DNA from: Cryptomeria japonica
Lineage: Eukaryota > Streptophyta > Pinopsida > Cupressales > Cupressaceae
Length of the DNA stretch: 64,000 bases
Assembly (NCBI RefSeq): GCF_030272615.1
Contig: NC_081414.1
Location: forward strand, 231,011,733 to 231,075,732
Direction: 5' to 3'
Part shown: positions 13,013-24,116 of the stretch, piece after piece
Layout of the letters: every line of letters begins with the position of its first letter
Position numbering within the stretch: the stretch's first letter is position 1
Notes under the pieces: generated by a model
What the model was told of the DNA's origin: nothing
Seen by the model: only the letters and a program-made list of their open reading frames with translations
Databases searched by the model: none
Program-made: the position numbers and the translations under genes

Positions 13013-13465
13013 GATTTTACATATGATGATTCTTCACATGATGATGATCACACTTGTTGTGATGATTCAAATTTTGAGGAGAACTTTGGGTACTTGAACT
13101 TGGGGATTCTCACATGTGACCCCATTCTTGAGCCTTGCATTATATCTCCTCTTATTGATATCACATCACCTATTGCACCTGATGATGTGGATACTGCGAT
13201 AGTTTTGCCTTCTTGTGATTCAGTGCAACAATATATATCTTGTCTTCCAGCTTCAGTTCATTGGGATGACTACTTGACAAACATTGCGGGTTTGTTTGTG
13301 GAGTCCTATGTTTCAGATTTGGGACACATCATTGATGATATTCATCTTCTCTTTGATGAAGATGATCCTTCTTCGATCGTTACGAGGGAACACTCTGACC
13401 CTCTTGTTCATTCTCTACATGATCATTCTTTCGAGGTTCACATGATTGTGGATTCTTATGTATAA
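12719..13465 (+). CDS. Cop-A acidic ORF replacing pol
   Basis: A 248-residue open frame. Its first ~90 residues are the C-terminal part of the Copia protease. The remaining ~155 are strongly acidic with Asp/His/Ser clusters (DEDDFTYDDSSHDDDHTCCD, then a second Asp-rich patch near DIHLLFDEDD) and resemble no pol domain I know. The frame stays open for about 54 further codons after the TAA at 13463-13465, ending with LKGVTFIIDMGTLE. This suggests the natural product was longer. The first ATG is probably not the natural start, because the protease portion should be translated from upstream. The function is unknown. Confidence 0.55.
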   Translation: MHHATDFDVQSYIHGCDWERNYCHWDNSFNDVFCVPYLTKNLLSIYQITHGATTKIVEFTPESVFIRDSKSRAIIAIRVVDHVSRLYYFSYFVPIDEDDFTYDDSSHDDDHTCCDDSNFEENFGYLNLGILTCDPILEPCIISPLIDITSPIAPDDVDTAIVLPSCDSVQQYISCLPASVHWDDYLTNIAGLFVESYVSDLGHIIDDIHLLFDEDDPSSIVTREHSDPLVHSLHDHSFEVHMIVDSYV

Positions 13466-13628
13466 CAATTGGAGGAGGTCTCTTTATCTCTAGAGGAGAC
13501 ATACAAGTCTTTGGGACTTGTTCTACATTCATCTCCACTAGATCTTGGAGTGCCTTTTTCAGGAGTGTGGAGTAGTTCACCACCTTTGAAGGGGGTCACT
13601 TTCATCATCGACATGGGTACACTTGAAT

Positions 13629-14104
13629 AATTATCAGAGACTTCATTCATCATGAGTTTTTTTCCTACATCTTCCCTTCATGATTGGGGAGACTTCATGG
13701 ATACACCTTTGGTTTTGTTTCTTCCTAAGGGGAGGAATGTTGTTCGACGTTCATGGAGCATTTTCTTCATTCATCTTTGAGCTTCTACCATTGGTGCAGA
13801 TTCTACATTGAGGGGGGGCTAGCTAGCTTCTCTTCTTCTCTCATATGGGGGAGACTTTTTCCTCACACGGGGTTTTGTTCTTCACATGCTTCTATGAGAG
13901 TTCTTTGTATAGTTTTCATATCTCTTTTGTAGGAGGGTTTTTTCCCATTGGGTTTTTCTACTTTTCCCCACTTTATGAGAGATTGCATTGGTTTGCATGC
14001 ATTTGCATTTGTACATGGGTACCTAACATGGCCTTGTAGCTGGGACCAATCTTGCTTTTCTTAGTTGCATTGTAGACTTAAGTGCATTCCCCTAAGTTGC
14101 ACTT
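13629..14104 (+). other. Cop-A 3' internal region
   Basis: A mostly non-coding stretch between the acidic ORF and the PPT. A short phrase 'LVLFLPKGRNVV' in one frame could be the last trace of a longer reading frame. No RNase H or RT text is present. Confidence 0.5.
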
Positions 14105-14107
14105 AAG
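14077..14107 (+). other. Cop-A hairpin at the polypurine tract
   Basis: CTTAAGTGCA (14077-14086) and TGCACTTAAG (14098-14107) are exact inverted copies around an 11-nt loop containing CCCC. The second arm runs directly into the G-run of the PPT. Confidence 0.7.
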
Positions 14108-14113
14108 GGGGGG
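14105..14113 (+). other. Cop-A polypurine tract
   Basis: AAGGGGGGG immediately precedes the 3' LTR and would prime plus-strand DNA synthesis. Confidence 0.85.
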
Positions 14114-14608
14114 TGTTGGTGTAATTATTTATCCATCTTGGATATAATTACACTTTACTTAAGTTTACCTAGGTACACACATTTCATTATAGTTTTCATA
14201 TGAGACACTTAGAGAGATGTGCTACATGGGGAGTGTGTATGTAGGAGAATTTCTAATTTTTATGGTGTGATCATGTTATTTCTCTATCATATCCACTTAT
14301 TATGGAGTGATAATTCCACCTTTGGTGGCTGATCCACCTCACATAGAATATTTTACTATTTCTCCTACCTACTCCTACCTACCCTTGCATCTCATTGAGC
14401 CACATGTCATCATTGTGTGCTCTCTTGTCTCTTAGCCTTGCATTTATAAGAAGGCTCATCTACATTGTATGTACTAATCTTGATGATCCGGTTGATCTCT
14501 TTTGCATCTTGATAGGAATACAGTTTATTCTTGTCACATTTTATCTCTCTCGTCATTGTGCTATCTTTTGGTCTCTTTGATCTTGGTTGCTTCAAGCATA
14601 ATCTAACA
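14114..14608 (+). repeat. Cop-A 3' LTR
   Basis: TGTTGGTGTAATT...ATCTAACA, 495 bp, collinear with 9456-9948 and followed by the TSD AATTC. Confidence 0.93.
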
Positions 14609-14613
14609 AATTC

Positions 14614-14929
14614 AAAGAGAGGATTATCTCTAACCCTTGAATTTTTCCAAAATTGATTTTGTTAATATAGAGCATTAGGTTTTCCCCAAATATTCTTATT
14701 CTCAGGTCTTTCAAGAAGGCCATCAACAATGAAGGGTTTTCCCCCTAACCTATCATTTGGAACATTTTTTATCCATGCTGCTAATTGTGAACCCTTATTG
14801 TATTCTAAAAGCATGGGGTCAAATTTGACATGAACCGTTTCTTCTCCTTTAGTAGAAACAAAATCTTCATGAAAATAAGAATTGGATTTAGAGTATGTTT
14901 TATTCATACATTCATCTATTTGTTTTTCT
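14614..14929 (-). pseudogene. Gyp-E unknown ORF, third segment
   Basis: About 105 codons of the Gyp-E frame lying between Cop-B and Cop-A. Phrases include GEETVHVKFDPMLLEYNKG and LGGKPFIVDGLLERPEN. A TAA at 14662-14664 is followed by further open frame that joins, in frame, to the segment beyond Cop-A. I do not recognise the family. Confidence 0.55.
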
Positions 14930-16291
14930 TATTGGAAATAACAATGACGGAAAACTGAGGGAGGGGGGTGGGGGGTGAATCAGTTTTAACTAGATTAGAC
15001 AAATTTAGCACAATCTTAGATCTGATCAATTGTAGCAAGAATAAAGATAAAGGCAACAACAACACACACAACACCAATATTTTTCATGTGGAAAACCCGA
15101 TTAAGGGAAAAAACCACAATGGGAACCTACCCATAATAGGATAATACTCTACAGTAGTATGTGTAAATATTACAATGGGGAATTCACATGCATTTGGGCA
15201 CAATGCCTAGAGCTCACTGCTCAAAATACAGTGATCCATAAGGCTGCAACCCTTAGGGAAGGTTCACTACCTTACAATAATATTCAGACTACAATCTAGT
15301 TTACATGAATTGCATAGATAACATCTACTAACACTTGATGATAGTTTTGATTAAGCTCATTTGTCTGCCCTGCAAAAATCTCTGCTCAATACATCACACC
15401 AAAAGATGAATTCATTTGTGTACACATACACCACTCTCTGTTAATGCAAACACAACATCATCACCTGAATTACATGAATATAATACCTATTTATACAATT
15501 CATCAACCTTGACTACAAGGTTGGCCTAACCCTGAACCCTCAATTACAAAATTACATCACACGATACATAAATCAATCACCAAACCAGTACAATATCATA
15601 GATGACATATAACATAGACCTAAATCAGATCCCCGAACACACATCACCACCAAAGATCTCGCCAAGATCAACCGCAACATGTTCCAACTCCAAAAATACT
15701 GCATAACATAAAGAATATCACCAGACCCATAAGATTTTCAAGAACGTGCATAAGAATCAATGTGGACCACCCAAAAAAATAGGACATGATTAGGAAACAC
15801 CAACAAACATATTAAAACCATCCGCAATAGCTGCACCAACACCACTTATTCAAATCTCCATCGATCAACACGTTAACACTCAAGAACACTTAACAACAAC
15901 AATTTGGACTAGAAAGATAACTTGTGGAGCACTAAATCATGAACCATCTAAAATGAAGATACACATGAGCATCCAAAACACTCTCCCAAATTCGCAACCA
16001 AAGATATAGTCATACCGGAGCACAACACATCAAATACCAAACTCTGCCAATCATAAAATAGAAGTATAGTCTTTATATCAAAATCCATAACTCGATCAAA
16101 TCACTACATTGCATCATGGAATCAATAAAGAATGAAGTATCTCTAGTTGATTCAGCATCCCAAATAGATAAACCAACCAAATCAACTCACTGCAAGCACT
16201 ACATGACCAAATAACTCTCCGTAATACCAAAACACAAGAATATGTTGACATCAATGACAACAACATATCCTAGCAGAAACAATATCCAACA
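14930..16291 (-). repeat. Cop-B 3' LTR
   Basis: Plus-strand reading starts TATTGGAAATAACAATG and ends ATATCCAACA. The right copy starts TGTTGGCAACAACAATG, so the terminal TG is mutated to TA here. Confidence 0.92.
14951..14987 (-). other. U5 hairpin of Cop-B
   Basis: AAAACTGA (14951-14958) and TCAGTTTT (14980-14987) are exact inverted copies around a G-rich loop, C-rich on the element's sense strand. The 5' LTR copy at 22676-22705 has one mismatch. Confidence 0.7.
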
Positions 16292-16323
16292 ATCTCCCCC
16301 TTTGGCATTGATGGCAACATATG
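16239..16323 (-). other. Inverted repeat bracketing the Cop-B PPT
   Basis: The arm at 16239-16260, inside the LTR, and the arm at 16302-16323, internal and overlapping the PPT edge, are complementary at 19 of 22 positions. The core is TTGACATCAATG opposite CATTGATGGCAA. The enclosed ~41 nt hold the PPT and the LTR terminus. Confidence 0.7.
16292..16305 (-). other. Cop-B polypurine tract
   Basis: CCAAAGGGGGAGAT on the minus strand, directly adjacent to the 3' LTR. Confidence 0.85.
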
Positions 16324-16471
16324 AATGTGAAAAAAATTCAATGCAAAGGAATAGATAAACACCAACAATCTCCAGCAAACTCTGCCAAAGATCATGCACA
16401 CAAAGCTTTAAGGATAAGGCATTTTTTTCACATGCATCTCTCCCCCTTGGAAAACAATGCTAAATACAAAA

Positions 16472-18265
16472 TGTAGTCACATAAATCTATCCACTTAATT
16501 AAATGAATATTTAGTATTTATTTGATTATTTAACCATCAATCAATAATTAATTAAATTAATATATTTAATTAATTCATCTTAACCCTCTTCTCCTATTAA
16601 TTAAATAAATTATTCAATTTATTTGATTTAATTCACTTAACCAAATTCAGACCATTAATTAAATAAATAAATCATATTTATTTAATTAAATCTTCTCTCA
16701 CATTTAAATAAATTAATATTTATTTAAATCCCACCTCTCACATTTAAATAAATTAACATTTATTTAAATCACCTTTATCCTCTACCCACTTGTATTTTCC
16801 TACAAAAGCAAGTTGCACAATTATTTTAAATAAATAATTTATTTAAATCACCTTTATCCTCCACCCACTTGTATTTTCCTACAAAAGCAAGTTGCACAAC
16901 TATTTTAAATAAATTATTTATTTAAAATCCTATTTATCCTCACCCACTTGAAACCTTTAATGGTTTCCCTTAAAGTATTCAAACTTGATGGCTTTAAAGT
17001 CTTCAAACTTGATGGCTTCCTTCTATAGTCTTCTTAATACTTTAATGGTTTTCCTTAAAGTCTTCAAGCCTTTAATGGTTTCCCTCAAAGTCTTCAAGCA
17101 TTTTAATGCTTTATCTTCCTTTTTCTCATTTAAATAAATTAATATTTATTTGAATATTTATCCAAATGCAAATTACACCATTTAATTGAAATAAATGATT
17201 TTATTTTAATTGAAAATACCAAAATTTCTCCCACTTACATTTTCCTACAAAATCCACTTGCATGCCTAAACCCCTTCTAGAATTTTCTAATCACTTCTAA
17301 ATAACCTAACCCCTTCTCTAAACTTTGTCACATTCCTAAGCAAAAGGGAAGTCACTTCTCAAACCCTCAAAGTCTTTGATAACCATTAAAGGCTTTCAAC
17401 CTTCAACCACTAAATGGCTCAAAGTCTTTGATAACCATTGAAGGCTTTCAACCTTCAACCACTTAATCCCCAAAGTCTCCAATAACCATTAATGGTTACC
17501 TCAAACCCTCCCACATGGTTAAAACATTTGTTTTGACTCAACCTCTACCCAACCCAAAGGTCTCATCAGGCCATTAATGCTTTGACCATGATTATTTCTT
17601 AAACATTTGCACAAAGGTTTATCCTTGGATTAACTCTTAATCTAGTGGGTAATCTTAATTTGGACTTGACCCTTAGCCTCTAGATAACCATGAGGTCTTC
17701 TCAGGCCTTTAATGCCTCCAACCTCTTCTCTCAACCCAATCCTATGTTGACACTTGTCACCATTTTATCGGTGCCAATTGTGCACATGGATCCCCAACTT
17801 TCAAACTTGGCCCTTGATTAAACCATTCAATCTTAACCCTTCATTTCCCCATTTCTTCTATAAATAGAACCCTTCTCCTCAAGCAAAAGAGAGAAGCATT
17901 AGAGTATTGTTGTTATACTGGTATTAGCATAGAGCTTTTTCATAGCATCACTATCTACATTTGCATAGCATTTGCTTATCATATTCAACCATCTTGAATC
18001 TCCATATGGCATCTATGGCTAGTGCTAAAAGCTGAGAGCTACACTCATTTGGGACTTGGAGAGGAGAGGAACAGGGGAGGAGCAACTATGAGCATCTTGA
18101 TTAACTATTTTATTCTATGTTTGTATGCTTTCTATTTCATGCTTAATATCTCTCTTGATATGCCTGTTTAGGATAATCTTTTGTTGCTAACACTAACGTT
18201 TGTTTCTTGTGCTCTTGTGTGTGTTGCCATCAAACAGATTTTCTAATCCTTTTTGCAGAGCATCA
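16472..18265 (+). mobile_element. sLTR-K: solo Gypsy-type LTR in Cop-B
   Basis: A 1794-bp unit running TGTAGTCACA...GAGCATCA, flanked by CAAAA at 16467-16471 and 18266-18270, with no internal region. The left part is built of AT palindromes (TTTAAATAAATTAATATTTA type). It contains tandem duplications of 79 bp (from 16771) and 52 bp (from 17366). A TATAAATA box lies at 17859-17866. The start resembles that of the Gyp-H LTR (TGTAGACACC), so the two are probably related Gypsy families. A solo LTR arises by recombination between the two LTRs of one copy. The A-rich TSD is weaker evidence than the others. Confidence 0.78.
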
Positions 18266-18424
18266 CAAAATACAAATCATTCTTCTCTCCCCTTTAGGAT
18301 TAACTCACAACTTAGAATATTTGAACCACACACTGACTACTATGGCTGAGTAGAAACACCAACTCATCAACCCGAATAAGAAATGAGACTTTGAAATCCA
18401 TTGGATTGATGCATCTCAATGCAT

Positions 18425-19084
18425 CTAGATCTCATCAGGAGGGGAAATGACCCCTAACTTGTCTCTCAAATAGACAAATGTATCTACATGCAAAGAATTA
18501 ATAAAAATATCTGCAATTTGATCCTTTATAGATACATATTCCAATCTAACTTTCTCCCTCAAGAAATGATACTTTATTGATACATGCTTTGTTTTAGAAT
18601 GTCGTATCGAATCTTTGGAAATATTTATAGCACTTGAGTTATCATAATACATAACAATAGGCTCATCATAAATGACCCTAATGTCCTTCAACATTTGCTT
18701 CATCCAAACTACCTGAGTATAGTTGCTAGTAGCAACAATGTATTCAACTTCAATAGTAGATAGGGATACAACATATTGTTTCTTATTGGACCATGAAATC
18801 ATCTTCTTTCCCAAAAAGAAATCTCCACCAGTAGTGCTCTTTTGGTCATCAACATTATCTACCCAATCAACATCAGTATAGGCACATAGCAGAAAATCAT
18901 CATTCTTCGGATACCACAAACCATTGTCACTAGTCCCCTTCAAGTATCTTAAAATCCTCTTCACAATAGTAACATGAGTGTCTTTAGGATCAACTTGAAA
19001 TCTATCACAAAGACAAACAACATGCATAATATCCAATCTAGTTGGAGTTAAGTACAATAATCCACCAACCATAGATCTATACAA
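18425..19084 (-). pseudogene. pol: Cop-B RNase H and end of pol
   Basis: The C-terminal part of the Copia polyprotein. It begins YRSMVGGLLYLTPTRLDIM, the RT-RNase H connection, then AYTDVDWVDNVDDQKSTTGG with the first acidic residues, then WSNKKQYVVSLSTIEVEY and MYYDNSSAINISKDSIRHSK. It ends after VSIKDQIADIFINSL, close to the usual family end. Over 219 residues it is open, although ancestral residues are altered (for example A-to-V in the 'STAEAEY' phrase). It is separated from the RT block by a stop near 19102. Confidence 0.88.
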
Positions 19085-20016
19085 TGTTTGATTAACTTTC
19101 TAAGATTCATCATTCTTAGACAGCTTGCATCCAGTCACCATAGGAGTTCCAACAGGTTTGGAATCATCTAACCCAAACTTCTTCAATAATCCCTTCACAT
19201 ACTTAGATTGAGAAATGAAAATGCCTTTGTCAATTTGTGTAATCTGCAATCCTAAGAAGAATTTCATCTCACCTATCATAACATCTCAAATTCCTTTTGC
19301 ATATCATCAACAAACTTCATACTCAAATTATCATCTCCTCCAAAAATGATATCATCAACAAAAAATTCAACAATAAAAATGTTATCATTATAAACCTTAA
19401 AGTATAAATTACTATAAACAGTACCTTTACAAAATCCCAACTTCAATAAATACTTATCTAATCTAGCATACTGGGTTCTAGGGGCTTGCTTTAGTCCATA
19501 CAATGCTTTCTTCAATTTGCATACCATATCTCCTTCATCTGATAATGAAAATCCATCCAGTTGCTCAATATAGACTTCCTCTTCCAAATCACCATTCAAA
19601 AAGGCTGACTTGACATCCATCTGATACACCTTGAAATTCTTGTAAATAACATATGCAAGCAACAATCTAACAACTTCAATTCTATCTACCAGAGCAAAAG
19701 TCTCCTCATAATTAATACCTTCCATCTGAGAACACCTTACCACTTCACTGACTTCATTTAGTTTATTCCAAAACACCCATTTAGTGTCAATCATAGTCTT
19801 ATCTTTAGGTCTCAGAACAAGCTTGCAAGTGTTATTCTTTTGCATCTGACCCAATTCTTCTTCCATATCTTTTATCCAATTTTCATCTTTACATTCTTTT
19901 GCAACATCTTTAGGTTCAACATTGGAAATCAAACGTATCTCTTCAGCAACAATGGTTCTCCTAGTCATTACACCTTTATTCTTATCACCAATAATCTGAT
20001 TTTTTGAATGATTCAA
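19085..20016 (-). pseudogene. pol: Cop-B reverse transcriptase
   Basis: Copia RT. The open block at 19276-20016 contains [32 protein letters not shown] and KKALYGLKQAPR, and the catalytic box as [10 protein letters not shown] (usual YVDD, here FVDD). The usual phrase between VVR and the EGINYEETFA region is shortened, so an internal deletion has removed about nine residues of the 'KARLVCKGY' motif. After a frame break the text GIFISQSKYVKG and a 'GTPMVTGCKLS' phrase continue towards RNase H. Confidence 0.87.
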
Positions 20017-20046
20017 TCTTACATACCCCAGAGTCTTTTTATTATT

Positions 20047-21255
20047 CTAATTATTTGGGTCTTGAGCTTCTTCACCGAAAACAACAATATCCGGATTACG
20101 TGTCTCTATCAGATCATTCTGCTTTAAGATCTCAGTCTGCACAGGATTTGAAAGAACATCTTTATCATCAAAACCATATCCACATGCTCTGATATGCTTT
20201 CCAAGACATTCATATAACTTCACATTTTCACTCTCTACTATCTTTCTCAGTCTCTTGTTGTAACACCGGTAGGCCTTTCTCTTAGTAGAATATCCCAAGA
20301 AAATTCCTTCATCACATCTTGCATCAAAATTTCCTATATCCCCATCTCTCTTGATATAACATTTACTTCTAAAAACTCTAAAATATTTAACTGTAGGAAC
20401 ATGAACAAAACATAGCTCATAAGGAGTCTTACTGGAATCACCTTTTATATGCACCCGATTGAATGTGTAAACAACAGTGCTAACAACTTCTCTCCAAAAG
20501 GTTTGTGCAACATTTCCTTCAATCTTTATAGTCCTGGTAGCATCCAAAATGGTTTTGTTCTTCCTTTTAACATCTCCATTCTGCTGAGGGGTTCTAGGAG
20601 CAAATAACTATCTTCTAATTCTATTCCTCTCACAAAATGTATCAAACTCTCCTGATGTAAAATCTCCTCCCTTGTCAGATCTTAGGCATTTCAGCTTTAA
20701 TCCCGTCTCAGTCTCCACTCTAGCTTTGAATATCTTGAATTTATCTAGTTCTTATAATTCCTCCCTTAGAAAGGTAACCCACATTATCCTAGAATAATCA
20801 TCAATCAGGAACATGAAATATTTGCCACCCTGCATGCTTCTCACTTTTATAGGACCACATAAGTCAGTATGCACAAGATCTAACAATCCATTAGATGAAT
20901 ACAACTTACTCTTGAATGTAGTTCTTGTTAGCTTTCCCATATGACATTCCTTATATATCGGATTAGATGGCTTCATAATTCTAGGTAAATCTCTAACAAC
21001 TTGAGTAGAACTTATCCTTATCATGAAGTCAAGATTAACATGACACATCCTTTTATGCCACAGCCAACTTTCATCAATATGAGGAATCAAACAACTTTTC
21101 TCACCAACATCCAAATGAAAGATAGTACCTTTAGTCTTAGTTCTTGATGCAATCTCAATACGGAAGGCATTTAGGATTTTACATTTACCATTCTTAAATT
21201 GCAAATCATATACCTTGTCAACCATCTGCCCAACACTCAAAATATTATGCTTCAA
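20047..21255 (-). pseudogene. pol: Cop-B integrase with changed catalytic residue
   Basis: This contains the gag-pre-integrase zinc region (WLWHKRMCHVN, then YKECHMGK in which the first of the two Cys is Tyr), the first catalytic Asp in HTDLCGP, a second Asp in RSDKGGDF and the region PRTPQQNG. The third catalytic residue, normally Glu in 'VVERKN', is Lys: the codon at 20566-20568 reads AAA. Stops and a frame gap separate 20752-21255 from 20047-20547. The C-terminal part carries SKCYIKRDGDIGNFDARCDEG, typical of the Copia integrase C-terminus. Confidence 0.87.
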
Positions 21256-21503
21256 ACCTTCAACATAAAAGACATCATCAGTATTATGTTTACATCAAAA
21301 GAAATTGAACCTCTACGATGGATCACACAAGCTTTATCATCTCCAAATCTTACTATACCACCATCATACCTCTCCACACTCACAAATTTTCTTTTATCAC
21401 CTGTCATATGATGTGAAAAACCACTGTCAATCACCCATTCATCTTTCTCCTCAATCTTAGCAGCTAAAAATTTCTCCTCAGCAATGTAGCTTGTAGAATT
21501 CAT
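21252..21503 (-). pseudogene. pol: Cop-B protease
   Basis: An aspartic protease with an intact active-site phrase WVIDSGFSHHMTGD, followed by GGIVRFGDDKA and RRGSISF. It overlaps the next block by four bases in another frame, so a frameshift separates PR from the gag-pre-integrase domain. Confidence 0.85.
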
Positions 21504-21620
21504 TGGTATTGGATCATCTTCCTTTATAGAAATAAATACAAACTCATCTTCTAAATTCCCATTCTCTGATTCTTCTTATGTTACACCTTCATCAACAACA
21601 TAGTAACACCTCTTCTAATA

Positions 21621-22598
21621 TCAGAACTTTCGATTAGGCTTATAGGATTTATCATTCTTTTCATGCATCTCATATCTATCATACTTATCACATCTATCAT
21701 ATCTTTCAAATTTATCATGCTTATAAAATATAGACATACTCTTAGGGCACCTAGAAGAAAAATGTCCTATCTTATTGAAAGAGAAACATTTCAAAGGTAA
21801 CTTTCCATCATACTTACCGACTCCCTTATGAAATATTCTAGAAATAAGGGCTTCAAGCTCATCCAATTCTCTTTCTTTCTCTTCCATCTCTCTCTTTTCT
21901 CTTTCATATCTGGATACCCAACATGGAATTTCTCCTAGATCATACTTCTGATTCTCGGATATAGAGGCTCTAAATGCAATCTCATATTTACCACATGATT
22001 CTCCAAATTCACTCAACTCAAATGCAACAAGATTTCCAATCAACATGTCTCTGGTCACAGTAGTCATAATCTGGATTTCATCAATAGCAGCTACTTTATG
22101 CTTGTGAGTAGGAGGCCATGATCTCATAAATTTGGCAACAATCTCATCTTCTTCAAGAGTTCCACCGACACATTTGATGTTCATGAAAAGATCATTCACC
22201 CTAGCCATAAAGGATCTTATGTTTTCTTCTTCTTCCATCTTCAATGCCACATACTTTCCTTTCAAACTCTACAACTTAGCTACTTTGACTTGATCATCTC
22301 ATTCATACAAGGTCTCTAACTTCTAGATCTCACGAGCAGTCTTCAAACCCATCACATTAGTCATCTCTGAATCAATCAAGGCACTCAACAATTCTTCCTT
22401 AGCTCTTATGTTATTTTCAACATCCTTGATCTCAACAAAAGTAACCGGTCCATTTAGAGGAACATTGTAAACATTCTTTGTAATCTTCCAATACTTATCT
22501 CCAAGACACTTCAGGTGAATTTCCATTCGGTCCTTCCATACAATGTAATTGCTTCCATTTAATCTCAGAATCTCCTTCTTGAACACATAGGTTTCCAT
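21621..22598 (-). pseudogene. gag: Cop-B Gag
   Basis: A UBN2-type Gag starting METYVFKKEILRLNGSNYIVWKDRM. The frame continues through two in-frame TAGs (at 22323-22325 and just upstream of 22265) into a block ending in a knuckle CFSFNKIGHFSSRC. The second Cys of the CX2CX4HX4C motif is Phe, so zinc binding is probably lost. A highly charged YDRCDKYDRYEMHEKNDK tail follows. Confidence 0.86.
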
Positions 22599-22641
22599 CT
22601 TGAATCTCCTTAAGCGGTCAAGCTTATTCTAGAGGATCTAT

Positions 22642-22652
22642 CTTTGATACCA
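22642..22652 (-). other. Cop-B primer-binding site
   Basis: TGGTATCAAAG on the minus strand, two bases from the LTR end. It matches the initiator tRNA-Met type site with one change. Confidence 0.8.
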
Positions 22653-22654
22653 AT

Positions 22655-24001
22655 TGTTGGCAACAACAATGAAGGAAAACTGAGAGGAGGGGGTGAATCA
22701 TTTTTCACCAGATTAGACAAATTCAACATAATCTTAGATCTGATCAACTGTGACAAGATTAAAGATAAAGGCAATAAAACAACACACACAACAAAAATAT
22801 TTTGATGTGGAAAACCTGGTTAAGGAAAAAACCACGGTGAGATCCTACCTACAATAAGATAATACTCTATAGTAGTATGTGTAAATATTACAATGGGGAA
22901 TGCACATGCATTCAGGAATGTTGCCTACAACTCATTTCTCAAAATAAAATGATCCAGAAGGCTCCAACCCTTAGGGAAGGATCAATACCTTACCATAATA
23001 TTCAGACTACAATCCATTTTACGTGAACTGCAAAGATAGCATCTACTAATGCCTGATGACAGTTCCAGTTAAGCTCATTTGTCTGTCTTGCAACAATCTT
23101 TGCTCAATACATCACACCGAAAGATGAATTCATTTGTACACACATACACCACTCTTTGTTAATGTAGACACAACATCAACACCCAAATTACATGAATATA
23201 ACACCTATTTATACAATTCATCAACCTTGACTACAAGGTTGACCAAACCCTCAACCCTCAATTACAAAATTACATCACACGATACATTAATCAATCATGA
23301 GACCAATACAATGTCATAGATGACATATCATGGACCTAAATCAAATCCCAAAAGATGCATCACCACCAGAGATCTTGCCAAGATCAACCACAACACGTTA
23401 CAACTCCAAAAATACAACATAGCACGAAGAAAATCAGTAAACCCATAATATCTTCAAGAACACACACAAGGATCAATGCAAACCACCAAAACAAATAAGA
23501 CACGATTAGGAAACACCAATAAGCATGTTAAAACCATCTGCAATAGCTGCACCAATACCACTTATTCAAATCTCCATCTCTTAACACGCTAACACTCAAG
23601 AACACTTAACAACAATAATTTAGACTAGAAAGATAACTTGCAGAGCACCAAATCATGAATCATATGAAATGAAGATACACATGAAATCCAAAATACTCTC
23701 CCAAATCTGCAACCAAAGATATAGTCATACCGGAGCACAACAGATCAAATACCAAACTTTGCCAACCATAGACTAAAAGAAAAGTCTTTATACTAGAATT
23801 CACAACTCGATCACCACATATCATCATGCAATCAATAAAGAATGAAGCATCTCTAGTTGATTCAACATCCCAAATAGATAAACCAACAAGATCATCTCAC
23901 TGCAAACGCCATATCACCAAACAATTCTTTGCAATACCAAAACACAGGAATATGTTGATATTAATGACAACAACATATCCCGACAGTAGCAATATCCAAC
24001 A
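22655..24001 (-). repeat. Cop-B 5' LTR
   Basis: TGTTGGCAACAACAATG...AATATCCAACA in plus-strand reading, collinear with 14930-16291. Confidence 0.92.
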
Positions 24002-24116
24002 TAGAAGGTTTATTTCCCTCAACATTCATAGATTGTTTTATGAAGGACGAATTCATACCTTTTTTAATATCTCCTGGCTTACGAGAAAATGTGTTTGCAT
24101 CAACTTCAGTAATACA
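24002..24116 (-). pseudogene. Gyp-E unknown ORF, second segment
   Basis: About 38 codons of the Gyp-E frame squeezed between Cop-C and Cop-B, with the phrase EVDANTFSRKPGDIKKG. They join in frame to the segment right of Cop-C when one ATACA duplication is removed. Confidence 0.55.

Larger units (their letters stand above)
9456..14608 (+). mobile_element. Cop-A: gag-only Copia-like LTR element
   Basis: A complete LTR element with TSD AATTC at 9451-9455 and 14609-14613, LTRs of 493 and 495 bp, a primer site directly after the left LTR and an AAGGGGGGG tract directly before the right one. Only gag, a protease remnant and an acidic frame are present. Integrase, RT and RNase H are absent, although LTR, PBS and PPT are all in place. 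It sits inside the ORF of Gyp-E and is therefore younger than it. LTR divergence by eye is several per cent. Confidence 0.93.
14930..24001 (-). mobile_element. Cop-B: Copia LTR retrotransposon
   Basis: LTRs of 1362 bp (left, 3') and 1347 bp (right, 5'), a tRNA-Met type primer site, a CCAAAGGGGGAGAT purine tract, and gag-PR-IN-RT-RNH in Copia order. The flanking pentamers are TTTCT and TAGAA, so no TSD is visible. The Gyp-E frame nevertheless continues across the element with the phase expected for a 5-bp duplication. Without sLTR-K it is about 7.3 kb. All coding blocks are broken. Confidence 0.9.

Noticed and set aside
18425-22598. Plant pararetrovirus (caulimovirus-like) insertion
   Set aside because: The domain order PR-IN-RT-RNH, an integrase, LTRs and a Met-type primer site define a Copia element.
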